DNA of 64,000 nt from Pseudomonas vanderleydeniana (GTDB taxonomy: Bacteria; Pseudomonadota; Gammaproteobacteria; Pseudomonadales; Pseudomonadaceae), in contig NZ_CP077093.1 of the NCBI RefSeq assembly GCF_014268755.2, positions 5,112,501-5,176,500 of the forward strand. The letters are read 5' to 3'. Position numbers and translations under genes: made by a program. Of the stretch, positions 27,908 through 36,892 are shown piece by piece; positions within the stretch are counted from its first letter, which is position 1, and each line of letters begins with the position of its first letter. The notes under the pieces are model-generated. The model worked only from the letters and a program-made list of their open reading frames with translations, did not search any database and was not told the DNA's origin.

Positions 27908-28243
27908 TCAGAGGGAAATATCCAGGCGGGCGATCTTGCCCTGTTCGTTCAGCCGGAATGTATAGCGCAACTCCACCGGGCTACCGGGAAAGCTGCCCGA
28001 CACCCGCTTGCGCACCAGCACCTTGCCGGTGCGTTGCGCGACATCGAGGACTTCGACCCGGGGCTGGTACTTGCGGCCGGTTTCATCCATCCAGCGCGCG
28101 ATCTCCAGGGTGCCGACCTGATGCCGGCCCTCATCGAATACATTCGCATCCACGGCGAAGAAACTGTCGATCATCGAGGTGTCGCGAGCGTTGGCGGCGG
28201 TGATATAGGCCTCGATCGCCGGGGCCAGGGATGGGGTGTTCAT
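27908..28243 (-). CDS. NTF2/SnoaL-like domain protein
   Basis: A 111-aa protein of the NTF2-like superfamily: an N-terminal helical pair (PAIEAYITAANARDTSMIDSFFAVDANVFDEG), then HQVGTLEIARWMDETGRKYQPRVEVL and beta-strands ending RYTFRLNEQGKIARLDI. Such proteins use a cone-shaped pocket for small hydrophobic ligands or isomerase chemistry, but no catalytic residue is diagnostic. It sits beside a WYL-type regulator gene (52 bp apart) whose own promoter has dyads similar to the gap sequence, so the pair is probably co-regulated. Confidence 0.8.
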   Translation of the reverse strand: MNTPSLAPAIEAYITAANARDTSMIDSFFAVDANVFDEGRHQVGTLEIARWMDETGRKYQPRVEVLDVAQRTGKVLVRKRVSGSFPGSPVELRYTFRLNEQGKIARLDISL

Positions 28244-28295
28244 GAGGCACTGCTCCTTGCAGGTGGGACTGACAGCATCCTAAGCCAGGCCCACG

Positions 28296-29015
28296 TCAGT
28301 TTTTGTCAGGAGTGAACGGCTGAACCCTCTGCATCCGTTCGCAGGCTGCGTGCCAGCCGCGCAACAGGTCACTGCGCCGTCCCGGATAACGTTCGCCCTG
28401 CTCACAGGCAGCGGCGATACGATCGGTACGGAAGGTCCGGTAGTCATTGCGCAGCTCGCACCAGGCGACGATCACCCGCACCTCGTTCAGGAAGCCCAGG
28501 GCCAGCGGCCAGATCAGCCGTTGGCTGGGGACCTGGTTCGCATCGGCGTAGTCGATGTACAGCTTGGTCTGCTGGCCGATCGCCTGGCGCAGCACGCTCA
28601 GCGGCACGATGTTCTCCGGGAAGCCATAGCCGGCAGGCCCGGCCAGCACGGTAGGATTGCGCAAGGCCTCCTGGGCCGCCGGCCCGAGCACCGCCGAGAT
28701 CTTCGCCAGGGCCCCGCAGGCCGCCTTGCCCAGGACGTCGTCGCCGCGCTGGGTGACATACTGCAGGCCGAGCATGATCGCTTCGGCCTCGTCGGCGTCG
28801 AGCATCAGCGGGGGCAGGAACAATCCGCTGCGCAACACATAGCCGATTCCCGCTTCACCCTGGATCGGTGCTCCCAGGGCAGTGAGTTCGGCGATGTCGC
28901 GATAGACCGTGCGCTCGGAAATTTCCAGTTCCTGGGCCAGGGCAGCCGCAGTGGCCGGACGGCTGCGAGCGCGCAACACCTGCAACAGCGTCAACAGACG
29001 GGAAGTACGGGACAC
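28296..29015 (-). CDS. YafY-type HTH/WYL transcriptional regulator
   Basis: A 239-aa regulator with an N-terminal winged HTH (SRPATAAALAQELEISERTVYRDIAELTALG, about 18-48) and a WYL domain (about 140-215: LYIDYADANQ, RLIWPLALGFLNEVRVIVAWCE, RTFRTDRI). WYL domains bind oligonucleotides or small ligands. Same strand and 52 bp upstream of the NTF2-like gene, which it probably controls. A 23-bp dyad with two CTGTCAG copies lies 48 bp upstream of its start. Confidence 0.9.
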   Translation of the reverse strand: MSRTSRLLTLLQVLRARSRPATAAALAQELEISERTVYRDIAELTALGAPIQGEAGIGYVLRSGLFLPPLMLDADEAEAIMLGLQYVTQRGDDVLGKAACGALAKISAVLGPAAQEALRNPTVLAGPAGYGFPENIVPLSVLRQAIGQQTKLYIDYADANQVPSQRLIWPLALGFLNEVRVIVAWCELRNDYRTFRTDRIAAACEQGERYPGRRSDLLRGWHAACERMQRVQPFTPDKN

Positions 29016-29062
29016 GGTGGGTTCAACCTGAACGGAAGCGGAGGGGCGCAGCCTAACAGAGA

Positions 29063-29085
29063 CTCCTGTCAGAATCTGTCAGGAG
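29063..29085. promoter_or_regulatory. Dyad/direct repeat upstream of the WYL regulator
   Basis: CTCCTG at 29063-29068 and CAGGAG at 29080-29085 are inverted, and CTGTCAG occurs twice (29067-29073 and 29076-29082). A similar CTGACAAAAACTGAC element sits before the NTF2 gene (around 28,293-28,307). Likely operator of the WYL protein; inferred. Confidence 0.45.
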
Positions 29086-29144
29086 CCGTGCGGTCTATGC
29101 TTTGCTGTATCGTGGGCCGGTTCATTCATCCAGAGGACCTCATC

Positions 29145-29612
29145 ATGCGCAAACTCCTGGGCCTGGGCCTGCTGTTCCTGACCCTCGCCGGCTGCGCCCT
29201 GTTCTCCGGTCGCGACCCGCTGACCATCAACGTGGTCGGCATCGACCCCCTGCCCAGCCAGGACATGGAGGCGCGTTTCGCCGTAACACTGCGCCTGCAG
29301 AACCCCAACGAGACCGCCATCAGCTACAACGGCGTGGCCCTTGAACTGGAAGTGAACGACCAGCCACTGGCTTCCGGTGTCAGCAACCAGCAGGGAACAC
29401 TCCAGGGCTTCTCCGAAACCACGATGACGGTACCGGTCAGCGTCTCGGCCTTCTCCATGTTGCGTCAGACCCTCGGCCTGAGCCAGGCGCGCAGCCTCGA
29501 CGGTTTGCCCTACGTGCTGCGTGGCAAGCTGGCCGGCGGGCCGTTCGGCACCATGCGCTTCGTCGAACGGGGCCGCCTGGACCTGCTGGGGTCCAATGCC
29601 AGTGGCTGGTGA
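29145..29612 (+). CDS. LEA type 2 / WHy-domain lipoprotein
   Basis: A 155-aa lipoprotein with lipobox LTLAGC (Cys17). The mature part is a WHy/LEA_2 beta-sandwich: INVVGIDPLPSQDMEARFAVTLRLQNPNETAISYNGVALELEVND is the domain core, with the NPN motif. Members are often associated with desiccation or osmotic tolerance. The frame is open further upstream, but ATG 29145 follows CAGAGGACC at suitable distance and starts the lipoprotein signal. Stands alone, 72 bp before a GNAT gene on the same strand. Confidence 0.87.
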   Translation: MRKLLGLGLLFLTLAGCALFSGRDPLTINVVGIDPLPSQDMEARFAVTLRLQNPNETAISYNGVALELEVNDQPLASGVSNQQGTLQGFSETTMTVPVSVSAFSMLRQTLGLSQARSLDGLPYVLRGKLAGGPFGTMRFVERGRLDLLGSNASGW

Positions 29613-29684
29613 ACCACGTCACGCGGATGACCGAAAAGGCTGTTATAAACAGTCTTTCGACTTCCGCCCGGGACGGCACGCATC

Positions 29685-30230
29685 ATGGACAGATACCCCA
29701 CCCTGCACAGCGAACGGCTGATCCTGCAACCGATGACACTGGACGACGCACCGGCCGTCCAGCAGTTGTTCCCGCACTGGGAAGTAGTGCGCTACCTCAA
29801 TGCCCTGGTGCCCTGGCCCTACCCCGACGACGGTGCCCTGCGCTACCTGCGCGACATCGCCCTGCCCGCCGTCGAACGCGGCGAGGAATGGCACTGGTCG
29901 ATGCGATTGAAGACGGCACCACAACAGATGATCGGGTCCATCAGCCTGATGCGTGAAATCGACAACAACCGCGGATTCTGGCTCGCCCCACAGTGGCAGG
30001 GCCAGGGATTGATGAGTGAAGCCAGCCGCGTGGTGACCCACTACTGGTTCGAGGTCCTCGACCAGTCGCTGATGCGCGTGCCCAAGGCCACGCCCAACCT
30101 GGCTTCACGGCGGGTTTCGGAGCGCGAGGGCATGCGCCTGGTCCATACAGAGGAACGCGACTTCGTCAGCGGGCGATTGCCCTGTGACGTCTGGGAAATC
30201 ACCCGCGAGGAATGGCGACGCAACCAGTAG
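29685..30230 (+). CDS. GNAT acetyltransferase (RimJ/RimL-like)
   Basis: A 181-aa GNAT enzyme starting MDRYPTLHSERLILQPMTLDD, the usual RimJ/RimL N terminus (TERLxLR). QMIGSISLM, GFWLAPQWQGQGLMSEASRVV and KATPNLASRRVSEREGMRLV are the conserved binding regions. Probably acetylates an alpha-amino group of a protein or small amine. It converges on the nitrilase gene, 13 bp apart. Confidence 0.87.
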   Translation: MDRYPTLHSERLILQPMTLDDAPAVQQLFPHWEVVRYLNALVPWPYPDDGALRYLRDIALPAVERGEEWHWSMRLKTAPQQMIGSISLMREIDNNRGFWLAPQWQGQGLMSEASRVVTHYWFEVLDQSLMRVPKATPNLASRRVSEREGMRLVHTEERDFVSGRLPCDVWEITREEWRRNQ

Positions 30231-30243
30231 GCCGCCTGCGGCT

Positions 30244-31170
30244 TCAGTCCTGGATGAAACGCACGCCGGGCTTGGCTCGCTCGTCGACCCGCAGCTCGAA
30301 CACGTCAGGCCGCGAATAGTGGCCGGTCACGTCGAAGTCATAACGGGCACGTACCAACTCGTCGGTATCGATCTCGGCGGTCAGCAGGCCGGCTTCACCC
30401 ACCAGCGGCCCCGCCAGCACATCGCCCATCGGCCCGACAATCAGGCTGCCACCGTTGATCAGCGGGCGCTCATCCGGCCAGTTCTCGACACGGCTGCCCA
30501 GCACTGCCGGTGATGGCTGGACCTGGCAGGCAGTGACCACGAAGCAGCGGCCTTCACAGGCGACATGGCGCATGGTCACGCGCCACATTTCGCGCTCGTC
30601 CACCGTCGGTGCACACCAGACGTCCACCCCCTTGGCGTACATCGCGGTACGTAGCAGCGGCATGTAGTTCTCCCAGCACACCGCCGAACCGATGCGCCCG
30701 GCCTTGCCTTCCACCACCGGCAGGGTCGAACCATCGCCCTTGCCCCAGATCAGCCGTTCGGTACCGGTCGGCATCAGCTTGCGGTGCTTGGCCACCAGGC
30801 CCGCCTGCGGGTCGAAGAACAGTACGGTGCAGAACAGGCTGTGGCCGTTGCGCTCGATCACACCCAGCACCAGGTTGGCCCCGGTACGGGCGGACAGGCC
30901 GGCCAGTGCCTCGGTTTCCGGGCCCGGTACGTCGATCGCATTGGCGTGATAGCGGGCAAACGCCTCGCGACCTTCCGGCAGGCGGTAACCCAGCTGGGTA
31001 CCGAAGGTTTCGCCTTTCGGGTAGCCGCCCAGCAACGCCTCGGGCATCACCACCAGGCAGGCGCCGGACTCGATGATCGCCTCTTCATAGGACAGGATCT
31101 GTTCCAGGGTATCAGCCTTGCCACCCGGCAAGGCACCAATCTGCAACGCGGCAACGATGGATTTGGACAT
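30244..31170 (-). CDS. Nitrilase (branch 1 carbon-nitrogen hydrolase)
   Basis: A 308-aa nitrilase with the intact catalytic triad Glu44 ([11 protein letters not shown]), Lys131 ([12 protein letters not shown]) and Cys165 ([13 protein letters not shown]). The CWENYMP block and length are typical of branch 1 nitrilases converting organonitriles directly to acids and ammonia. The start at 31170 follows CTGGAGATCC. It diverges from a LysR gene by 85 bp; such LysR proteins generally activate the divergent gene. Substrate unknown, perhaps an aromatic nitrile. Confidence 0.9.
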   Translation of the reverse strand: MSKSIVAALQIGALPGGKADTLEQILSYEEAIIESGACLVVMPEALLGGYPKGETFGTQLGYRLPEGREAFARYHANAIDVPGPETEALAGLSARTGANLVLGVIERNGHSLFCTVLFFDPQAGLVAKHRKLMPTGTERLIWGKGDGSTLPVVEGKAGRIGSAVCWENYMPLLRTAMYAKGVDVWCAPTVDEREMWRVTMRHVACEGRCFVVTACQVQPSPAVLGSRVENWPDERPLINGGSLIVGPMGDVLAGPLVGEAGLLTAEIDTDELVRARYDFDVTGHYSRPDVFELRVDERAKPGVRFIQD

Positions 31171-31255
31171 GGGCGGATCTCCAGGCTTGGGTTCGTGTTG
31201 CAGATTGTCGTGGCGAAGCCGATCATGAATAAAGACCACTTCATCACTGAATGAT

Positions 31256-32170
31256 ATGAACACCACGAATATCAAAGCCCTGGACCTGAACCTGCTCAAG
31301 GTCTTCGAGGCCCTGCACGAGGAGTCTAGCGCCAGCCGCGCGGCCGTGCGCCTGGGCGTCACGCAGTCGGCCATCAGCGCTGCCCTGCGCCGGTTGCGCG
31401 AGGTCTATGGCGACCCGCTGTTCACCCGCACCGGCCGCGGGCTGGCACCCACCTTGTGCGCCAATCAGCTCAAGCCGGTGATCAGCGAAGCCCTGAACAA
31501 GTGCCGGCAAAGCCTGGCGCTGGTCGACCCGCAGGCCCAGCACTACGAAGGCCGCTCGGTGATCATCGGGCTGTCGGACGACTTCGAGATCGCCTACGGT
31601 CGCCGCCTGATGGAACTGATCGCGGTACAGGCACCTCGCCTGCGCCTGATCTTTCGCCAGACCCACAGCCAGATCGTCGGCGAGGCCCTGATGCAGCGCC
31701 AGTTCGACCTGGCCATCACGGCTGGCGGTTTCGCCGAGCGCCTGCTCAGCCGTCGGGTGCTGGGCGAAGGCGACTACCGCTGCCTGGTCGATCCAAACAG
31801 CCTGGAAGCGGGCCAGAAGAGCCTGAGCCTGGAACAGTTCGTCGCCCGCGAACATATTCTGGTGTCATCCGGCGGTTTCATCGGCATCACCGATGAAACC
31901 CTGGCCGGACTGGGACTGGGCCGGCATGTGAGTGCCTCGACCACGCATTTCGCCGCCTTGCCCTACCTGCTCAAGGGCAGCCAGGCCGTCGCAACCATTC
32001 CGGCCCATGCCGCCCAGGCCATTGCCGAGCTCAGCGGGCTGAGCCTGCTGCCCAGCCCCATGCCCCTGCCGCGCTACCCGATCGAACTGGGTTGGCGCAC
32101 CAGCACCTCCCTCGATCCGGCAGTCCGGAAAGTGCAGGCGGCGATTTTTCAATGTTTTCACCTCTCATGA
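31256..32170 (+). CDS. LysR-type regulator, probable nitrilase activator
   Basis: A 304-aa LysR protein: N-terminal [36 protein letters not shown] (about 10-42), then effector-binding domain with [17 protein letters not shown]. Divergent from the nitrilase gene; ATGAA at 31225-31229 and TTCAT at 31240-31244 form a small dyad in the 85-bp gap and could be part of the binding site. Effector unknown but may be a nitrile or carboxylate. Confidence 0.88.
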   Translation: MNTTNIKALDLNLLKVFEALHEESSASRAAVRLGVTQSAISAALRRLREVYGDPLFTRTGRGLAPTLCANQLKPVISEALNKCRQSLALVDPQAQHYEGRSVIIGLSDDFEIAYGRRLMELIAVQAPRLRLIFRQTHSQIVGEALMQRQFDLAITAGGFAERLLSRRVLGEGDYRCLVDPNSLEAGQKSLSLEQFVAREHILVSSGGFIGITDETLAGLGLGRHVSASTTHFAALPYLLKGSQAVATIPAHAAQAIAELSGLSLLPSPMPLPRYPIELGWRTSTSLDPAVRKVQAAIFQCFHLS

Positions 32171-32309
32171 GTCATGATGGGAGCCCGAACAGCAGGCAGT
32201 TTTCAGGACAATCCGACGCAAGATCCAACCCAAACTGATATGCATTTGCCATCAACTGTTCTCGGCAAGCCTCAGGGAAGGTTAGAATGTAGGAAATAGG
32301 GAAGAGTCA

Positions 32310-33311
32310 ATGACAGAGCAGATCCTCTCAGAAGCCGAGTACGATGCGATCACCGATGCTGCCGCGCACTGGTGCATGCGTCTGCATGAGCAGGATTGCA
32401 CGGCTGCCGAACGCGAAGAATTCGACGCCTGGCTCAAGGCCGACCCGCTGCATGCCAGTGAGTACGAGGCGATGCTGGAAATCTGGGACGTCGCCGATCA
32501 CCTGCCGCGCCCGCCCCAGGCCGAGGTCATTCCCCTTCCGTCCCCCGTCAAGCGCCGGCCCTGGTCACGCTATGGCGTGGCCGCCAGCAGCCTGCTGGCG
32601 ATTCCCCTGGCCGGCTACATCGGCTGGAGCCTGGGCTGGATACCCACGTCCTACCAGACCTTTGAAGCGAGCAATCGGGTCGAACACGTCACCCTTGCCG
32701 ATGGTAGCCAGGTGGAACTGAACCTGGGCAGCCAGTTGACCTACAGCAACTACAAGGATCAACGACGGGCCACGCTGAAAAAGGGTGAAGCCTTTTTCGA
32801 AGTCAGCCATGACACCGAACATCCCTTCGTGGTGAAGGCGGCCAAGGGCCAGATCCGCGTCACCGGGACCCGGTTCAACGTCTGGATGTACGAGGACCAG
32901 GTCAGGGTCACCTTGCTGCAAGGCTCCGTGCTGGTCAGCAGCGACAGCACCCAACCGGGTGGCTACCGCCTGGACCCGGGCATGCAGGCCCGCTACAAGG
33001 CCGGTGACTTCGAGCCGCAGATCAGCCAGACCTATGCCAACGACACCTCGCTGGCCTGGCGCAACGGCAAGCTGATCCTCGACAACCTGAGCCTCGCCGA
33101 CGCCCTGCCGCTGATCAATCGCTACCTGGACACACCGGTGTTGCTGGCCGACCCGGCCACCGGTGCGATTCGTATCGGCGGGATCTACAGCACCAGCGAA
33201 GTCAGGAAACTGGTCACCTCCCTGCCCAAGGTCCTGCCGGTCTACCTGACCCAGAACAAGGATGGCAACCCGATAATCAACGCCATTCCCCGGGAAAAAC
33301 CCAAGGCCTGA
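32310..33311 (+). CDS. FecR-family anti-sigma / cell-surface-signalling regulator
   Basis: A 333-aa FecR protein. The cytoplasmic anti-sigma-like part (about 12-60) contains AAHWCMRLHEQDCTAAEREEFDAWLKADPLHASEYE; a membrane anchor follows near 90-107 (SSLLAIPLAGYIGWSLG); the FecR domain spans about 115-215; the C-terminal region resembles the short STN-type domain. FecR proteins bind an ECF sigma factor and a TonB receptor. No sigma gene is adjacent. It converges on pvdQ, so it is a candidate FpvR-like regulator of pyoverdine sigma factors, but this is inference. Confidence 0.85.
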   Translation: MTEQILSEAEYDAITDAAAHWCMRLHEQDCTAAEREEFDAWLKADPLHASEYEAMLEIWDVADHLPRPPQAEVIPLPSPVKRRPWSRYGVAASSLLAIPLAGYIGWSLGWIPTSYQTFEASNRVEHVTLADGSQVELNLGSQLTYSNYKDQRRATLKKGEAFFEVSHDTEHPFVVKAAKGQIRVTGTRFNVWMYEDQVRVTLLQGSVLVSSDSTQPGGYRLDPGMQARYKAGDFEPQISQTYANDTSLAWRNGKLILDNLSLADALPLINRYLDTPVLLADPATGAIRIGGIYSTSEVRKLVTSLPKVLPVYLTQNKDGNPIINAIPREKPKA

Positions 33312-33415
33312 CGAGCCTGTTCAGACTATTCGTGAAGGCTCCCTGAGACAGCACAGCCAGTGCCGCGCAAGCACCGTTTGTGCTGGGCAAGCCTCCACCC
33401 GCCACGAGGCCTGCC

Positions 33416-35743
33416 TCAGCGCTTCTCGCGTATCACCTGCAGCCGATACGCCTTGTCAGCCCTGATCTGCTCCTCGGTAAACGGCAACACCCCCCAGGCC
33501 TTCTTCGAGAACGCCTCGGTCTGGTCGCGAAAATGCGCCGACGCCGGATCACTGGACAATGATGGCGCCAACATCCCCACCGCTCGCGGGCCATGCTCAT
33601 CGAAGCTGACCACCTGCAGGTAGCTGGTGCCGCTGATCACCTCACGCTTGCCATCTTCGCCCGGCACGCTCTGGATCGCGTTGTACACACCCAGCGTCGA
33701 CGGCCCGCCGTGCACCGGTACCGGGTGTCCGCCCAAGCTCACCTGCTGGACATCGCCCCATTGCGTATCGGCCGTGAGACCATCCTTGTTCACGCTCGCC
33801 ACCGATGCCAGCATCGCCTCGCGCACCGCCTTGGCCACCTCGGCCTTTCCGATGTCCAAGCCACGCGGCGTATGCCGCGCATTGGCCGGATCGAACCGGA
33901 TCCGCCAGATATCGTCATGCCCGGCCAACTGCTCCATGACATGCTGGAAATGCACGAAGCCCACGCCGCTGTCCAGGTTGGCGCGCTGGTCCCAGTTCCG
34001 CAGACTCGCGCACAGTGGCGCCAGGGTCGCGGCGTCCGCCCCCAGGTCACCGCCACAGAACTGCAGCAGGTCCGGCAGCACCTGGCTGGCGAGATAGACC
34101 TGGTCATCCATGACCATCGCCTGCAAGTCCTCGACCTTGATCGGCCCGGCCTGCTTGAGCTGCTCGAGTCTTTCCAGGGCGAAGCGCGCACGCGGGCCCA
34201 ACGGCTGGTTCTCACGGCTGACCAGCGGCGAGAAGCCCTTGAGCGGAGCGGCCGGGTTGACCATCCACGCCGAGTCATTGGAGTTCTGCACATAGTCGCC
34301 GCGCTCCAGTTGCGGCAGTCGATCAGCCGGGAAAATCCCCTTCTGCGCGGCATTCGCGGCGACACTCCAGGCACAGTCACGACGCGAACCGTCGAGCACA
34401 ATCAGGTCGTAGCCGGCGCGCGGATCGCTGCACTTGCCCAGCTTGTCGGCATCCACGTAGGGCACCACCGAGAGATTCATGTACAGCGCCCGCCCCCGGT
34501 CATCCACCGCCAGGGTGTTGACCCATGGAATGCCCTGGATCCGGTGCACCGCCGCCTGGAACGCCTTGAGGTTGTCGGCGCGGTTCATCGCCGCCCACTG
34601 CTGCAACACCCGGTCGTTGTCCTGGTTGGCATCACGCAGGCTGAAGGCAACCTGGCGGTTCCAGTCGAGCTTGCCCGGCCATTGCACCACCGGGCCGAAT
34701 ACCGAGCTGTAGACCAGCCGCGAGACCGGCTTCAGGCTGCCATCCTCCTGCTTGACCTGGACGCTGACCTGGCGCTTGTCCATGGCCGTGGACTTGCCAT
34801 CGAGCAGGTAGCGGGTCGGGTCCTTGGGGTCGAGTTGCAGGCGATACAGGGTGAAATGCCTGGACGTGTCGACCGTGTGGGTCCAGGCCAGGTGCTGGTT
34901 GAAGCCGATATTGATCATCGGCAGGCCCGGCAATGCCGCGCCCATCACATCGAGCTGGCCGGGAATGGTCAGGTGCATCTGGTAGAAGCGCATGCCTCCC
35001 ACCCACGGGAAGTGCGGGTTGCCCAGCAGCAGGCCCCGGCCGTTGAACGAACGCTCGCCACCGATCGCCACACCGTTGCTGCCACGGTCCAGGGCGAACC
35101 GTTGCATGCGCTCGGCCGCCACCTGGAACCCCGCCGACGAGCGTTGCGCGGTCTGTTCGGGCGGGGTGGCTGCCGCCAGGGCCTCGACGAATTGCCCGAC
35201 ACCGCCCTCGACCAGCAGGCGACGGGTCAGCTTGACCTGATCGAGCACGGTGATCGGTCGTACCCAGGCACCCTGGCACTGCTCCGGCAGGCCCTGGGCC
35301 TGGCGCTCGCGCAACTGGCGGTTGTAGCCGGCCACATAACCTTCGATCCGCTGCTTCATCTGCGGAGTCTGCGCCTGCCAGAACGCGGACACTGCCGCCG
35401 GCGTGTTGAACCAGTTGAAGAACAGGTCGCTGGCGAGATTGTCCCGCTGTTCGACCGTGGTCTCGTGCGGACCGAAGAACTTCGACCGCTCGCCATTGAC
35501 CGTGACGATCTCATTGGCCAGCAGGCACAGGTTGTCCTGCGCATAGGCATAACCGATGCCGTAGCCCAGGCCGCGCTCGTCGCTGGCCCGGATATGCGGG
35601 ACGCCGAAGGTGGTACGGCGAATGTCGGCGCTCAACGCGGCGCCATGGGTATCGCTACCCTGGGAACGGGCATGGGCACCCAGGCTCAGGCCGATCAACA
35701 ACGTTGCAAGGCAGCACCTGGAAAATGGCCGGAAAATGATCAC
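33416..35743 (-). CDS. pvdQ: Acyl-homoserine lactone / pyoverdine acylase PvdQ
   Basis: A 775-aa Ntn hydrolase that is secreted and self-cleaved. Signal sequence: VIIFRPFSRCCLATLLIGLS at the start. The alpha chain ends before Gly221-Ser222 (DRGSNGVAIGG), where Ser222 is the nucleophile, five residues from the PAO1 position. Blocks PHFPWVGGMRFYQMHL, INIGFNQHLAWTHTVDTS and YVQNSNDSAW match PvdQ closely. It removes the fatty acid from pyoverdine precursors in the periplasm and degrades long-chain AHLs. The start is GTG 35743, 5 bases after GGAG. A PvdS-type promoter is likely at 35861-35883. Confidence 0.87.
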   Translation of the reverse strand: MIIFRPFSRCCLATLLIGLSLGAHARSQGSDTHGAALSADIRRTTFGVPHIRASDERGLGYGIGYAYAQDNLCLLANEIVTVNGERSKFFGPHETTVEQRDNLASDLFFNWFNTPAAVSAFWQAQTPQMKQRIEGYVAGYNRQLRERQAQGLPEQCQGAWVRPITVLDQVKLTRRLLVEGGVGQFVEALAAATPPEQTAQRSSAGFQVAAERMQRFALDRGSNGVAIGGERSFNGRGLLLGNPHFPWVGGMRFYQMHLTIPGQLDVMGAALPGLPMINIGFNQHLAWTHTVDTSRHFTLYRLQLDPKDPTRYLLDGKSTAMDKRQVSVQVKQEDGSLKPVSRLVYSSVFGPVVQWPGKLDWNRQVAFSLRDANQDNDRVLQQWAAMNRADNLKAFQAAVHRIQGIPWVNTLAVDDRGRALYMNLSVVPYVDADKLGKCSDPRAGYDLIVLDGSRRDCAWSVAANAAQKGIFPADRLPQLERGDYVQNSNDSAWMVNPAAPLKGFSPLVSRENQPLGPRARFALERLEQLKQAGPIKVEDLQAMVMDDQVYLASQVLPDLLQFCGGDLGADAATLAPLCASLRNWDQRANLDSGVGFVHFQHVMEQLAGHDDIWRIRFDPANARHTPRGLDIGKAEVAKAVREAMLASVASVNKDGLTADTQWGDVQQVSLGGHPVPVHGGPSTLGVYNAIQSVPGEDGKREVISGTSYLQVVSFDEHGPRAVGMLAPSLSSDPASAHFRDQTEAFSKKAWGVLPFTEEQIRADKAYRLQVIREKR

Positions 35744-35860
35744 GCAGACTCCTGATAAGACCGTCGAATACCAGGCGGCGCGAGGCTGAATCAGATCCGG
35801 GCGCCTGGAAAAACCGGCGCCCACGCCAAAGCACAGGGCAGCCGATGCCTGCCCTTGGAA

Positions 35861-35883
35861 ACGAATGGAACTGCAAAAATTTA
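35861..35883 (-). promoter_or_regulatory. Iron-starvation (PvdS-type) promoter candidate for pvdQ
   Basis: On the minus strand GGCTAAAT...CGT: TAAAT at 35879-35883 and CGT at 35861-35863 are separated by 15 bases. PvdS boxes are TAAAT-N16/17-CGT, so the spacing is one base short, while the preceding GGC fits. It lies 118 bp upstream of the pvdQ start. Confidence 0.5.
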
Positions 35884-36043
35884 GCCGGTCAGACAGCTGC
35901 GGTTCAGCCCTGAAACATGGCCGTGACCTGATGCCGACAAATTTTCGACATATGAGGCTTCATGATTTATCCGTCTCGTTCGTCTTTATTCAAAGAGAGC
36001 AGATTTCACTTTCCTGATCAGCCTCTGAAAAGGAGTTTTTCGC

Positions 36044-36421
36044 ATGTACGACCAGCACAGGCCAACGGACGGTATTTCCTTGCAACGCGATCCAACCTAC
36101 AGCTCGGGCGCCATGTTTGCCAAACCTGCCGAGCGCAATGGCAACGAGCGTATTCGCCAACTGCTCAAGCACTTCGGCCTGCGCACCAGCCTGATCCGCC
36201 TGAAGGTGATCGATGCCCTGCTCAACGCTGAAGGCGGCCCGCGGCGCCTGGGCGTGCGCGGTGTTCACGGCCACCTGCTGGAACTGGACATTCCGTTGTC
36301 CTTTCTCAGTGTGCGCGAAGTGCTCAAGCGCCTGTGCAGCGAAGGTGTCGTGGTGCTCAACGGCGACAAGACCTACAGCCTGCACCCCGATGCCCTGGTG
36401 GCACTGGAACAGCAGGATTGA
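36044..36421 (+). CDS. Fur-like winged-helix protein without metal domain
   Basis: A 125-aa protein annotated in related genomes as Fe2+/Zn2+ uptake regulation protein. Residues ~35-110 form a Fur-type winged helix: IRQLLKHFGLRTSLIRLKVIDALLNAEGG and FLSVREVLKRLCSEGVVVLNGDKTYSLHPDAL. The His/Cys-rich dimerisation/metal-binding domain of Fur proteins is absent. It probably binds DNA or acts on a partner rather than sensing metal directly. An intrinsic terminator follows. Its location next to pvdQ is compatible with an iron-related role. Confidence 0.72.
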   Translation: MYDQHRPTDGISLQRDPTYSSGAMFAKPAERNGNERIRQLLKHFGLRTSLIRLKVIDALLNAEGGPRRLGVRGVHGHLLELDIPLSFLSVREVLKRLCSEGVVVLNGDKTYSLHPDALVALEQQD

Positions 36422-36430
36422 ATACCGGTC

Positions 36431-36457
36431 AACGCGGTTCCGGCTCGCCGCGTTTTT
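36431..36457 (+). terminator. Intrinsic terminator of the Fur-like gene
   Basis: AACGCGG (36431-36437) pairs with CCGCGTT (36448-36454) and runs into TTTTT (36453-36457). Confidence 0.85.
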
Positions 36458-36525
36458 ACCCAGCCTAGCGACACCACCGCAGCCGGCCGGCCGCCGCCGG
36501 GATGGTGTCCGCCGCCCTCAACGCT

Positions 36526-36714
36526 TCAAGGCTTGACCTTGCGGCGCATCACGCCGTTGATGATCACCACCACCACCGCCACGCCAATTGCGATGTACTG
36601 GAATAGTTTCTCGCTGATTACGCCGGTGTTCTGCAGGTAGGTGAGGCCGAACATGATCCCCAGTACTACCAGGACGACCAGAATCGAGTATTTCAAACGT
36701 TGTGCCTGGGTCAT
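36526..36714 (-). CDS. Small two-helix inner-membrane protein
   Basis: A 62-aa protein with two hydrophobic segments, YSILVVLVVLGIMFGLTYL and YIAIGVAVVVVIINGVM, joined by the short polar loop QNTGVISEKLFQ, and a basic C terminus (RRKVKP) that would lie in the cytoplasm. Function unknown; similar short membrane proteins are common in Pseudomonas. It is flanked by the Fur-like gene terminator and the glycine/tyrosine lipoprotein gene on the other strand. Confidence 0.7.
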   Translation of the reverse strand: MTQAQRLKYSILVVLVVLGIMFGLTYLQNTGVISEKLFQYIAIGVAVVVVIINGVMRRKVKP

Positions 36715-36892
36715 TGCATGTATCCTGAAAACAGCCTGAAACGCACAGGCTTCGAGTGAAATGTATCCGCTTTGTATCGTCTTTCATGCCAAGCACCTAC
36801 AGCGCCCGACGAATAAGCCGACCAAAACGCAGTCTCATGATACAGGCGAGCATGAGTTTTCGCTGCCCGCCTTTAACCATGAGGATGTGTCC

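Noticed and set aside
32171..32309. A Fur box before the FecR gene
   Set aside because: The sequence around CTGATATGCATTTG has too few matches to the Fur consensus.
33593..35755. A 720-codon open frame antisense to pvdQ
   Set aside because: No recognisable domain, composition typical of the opposite strand of a GC-rich gene.
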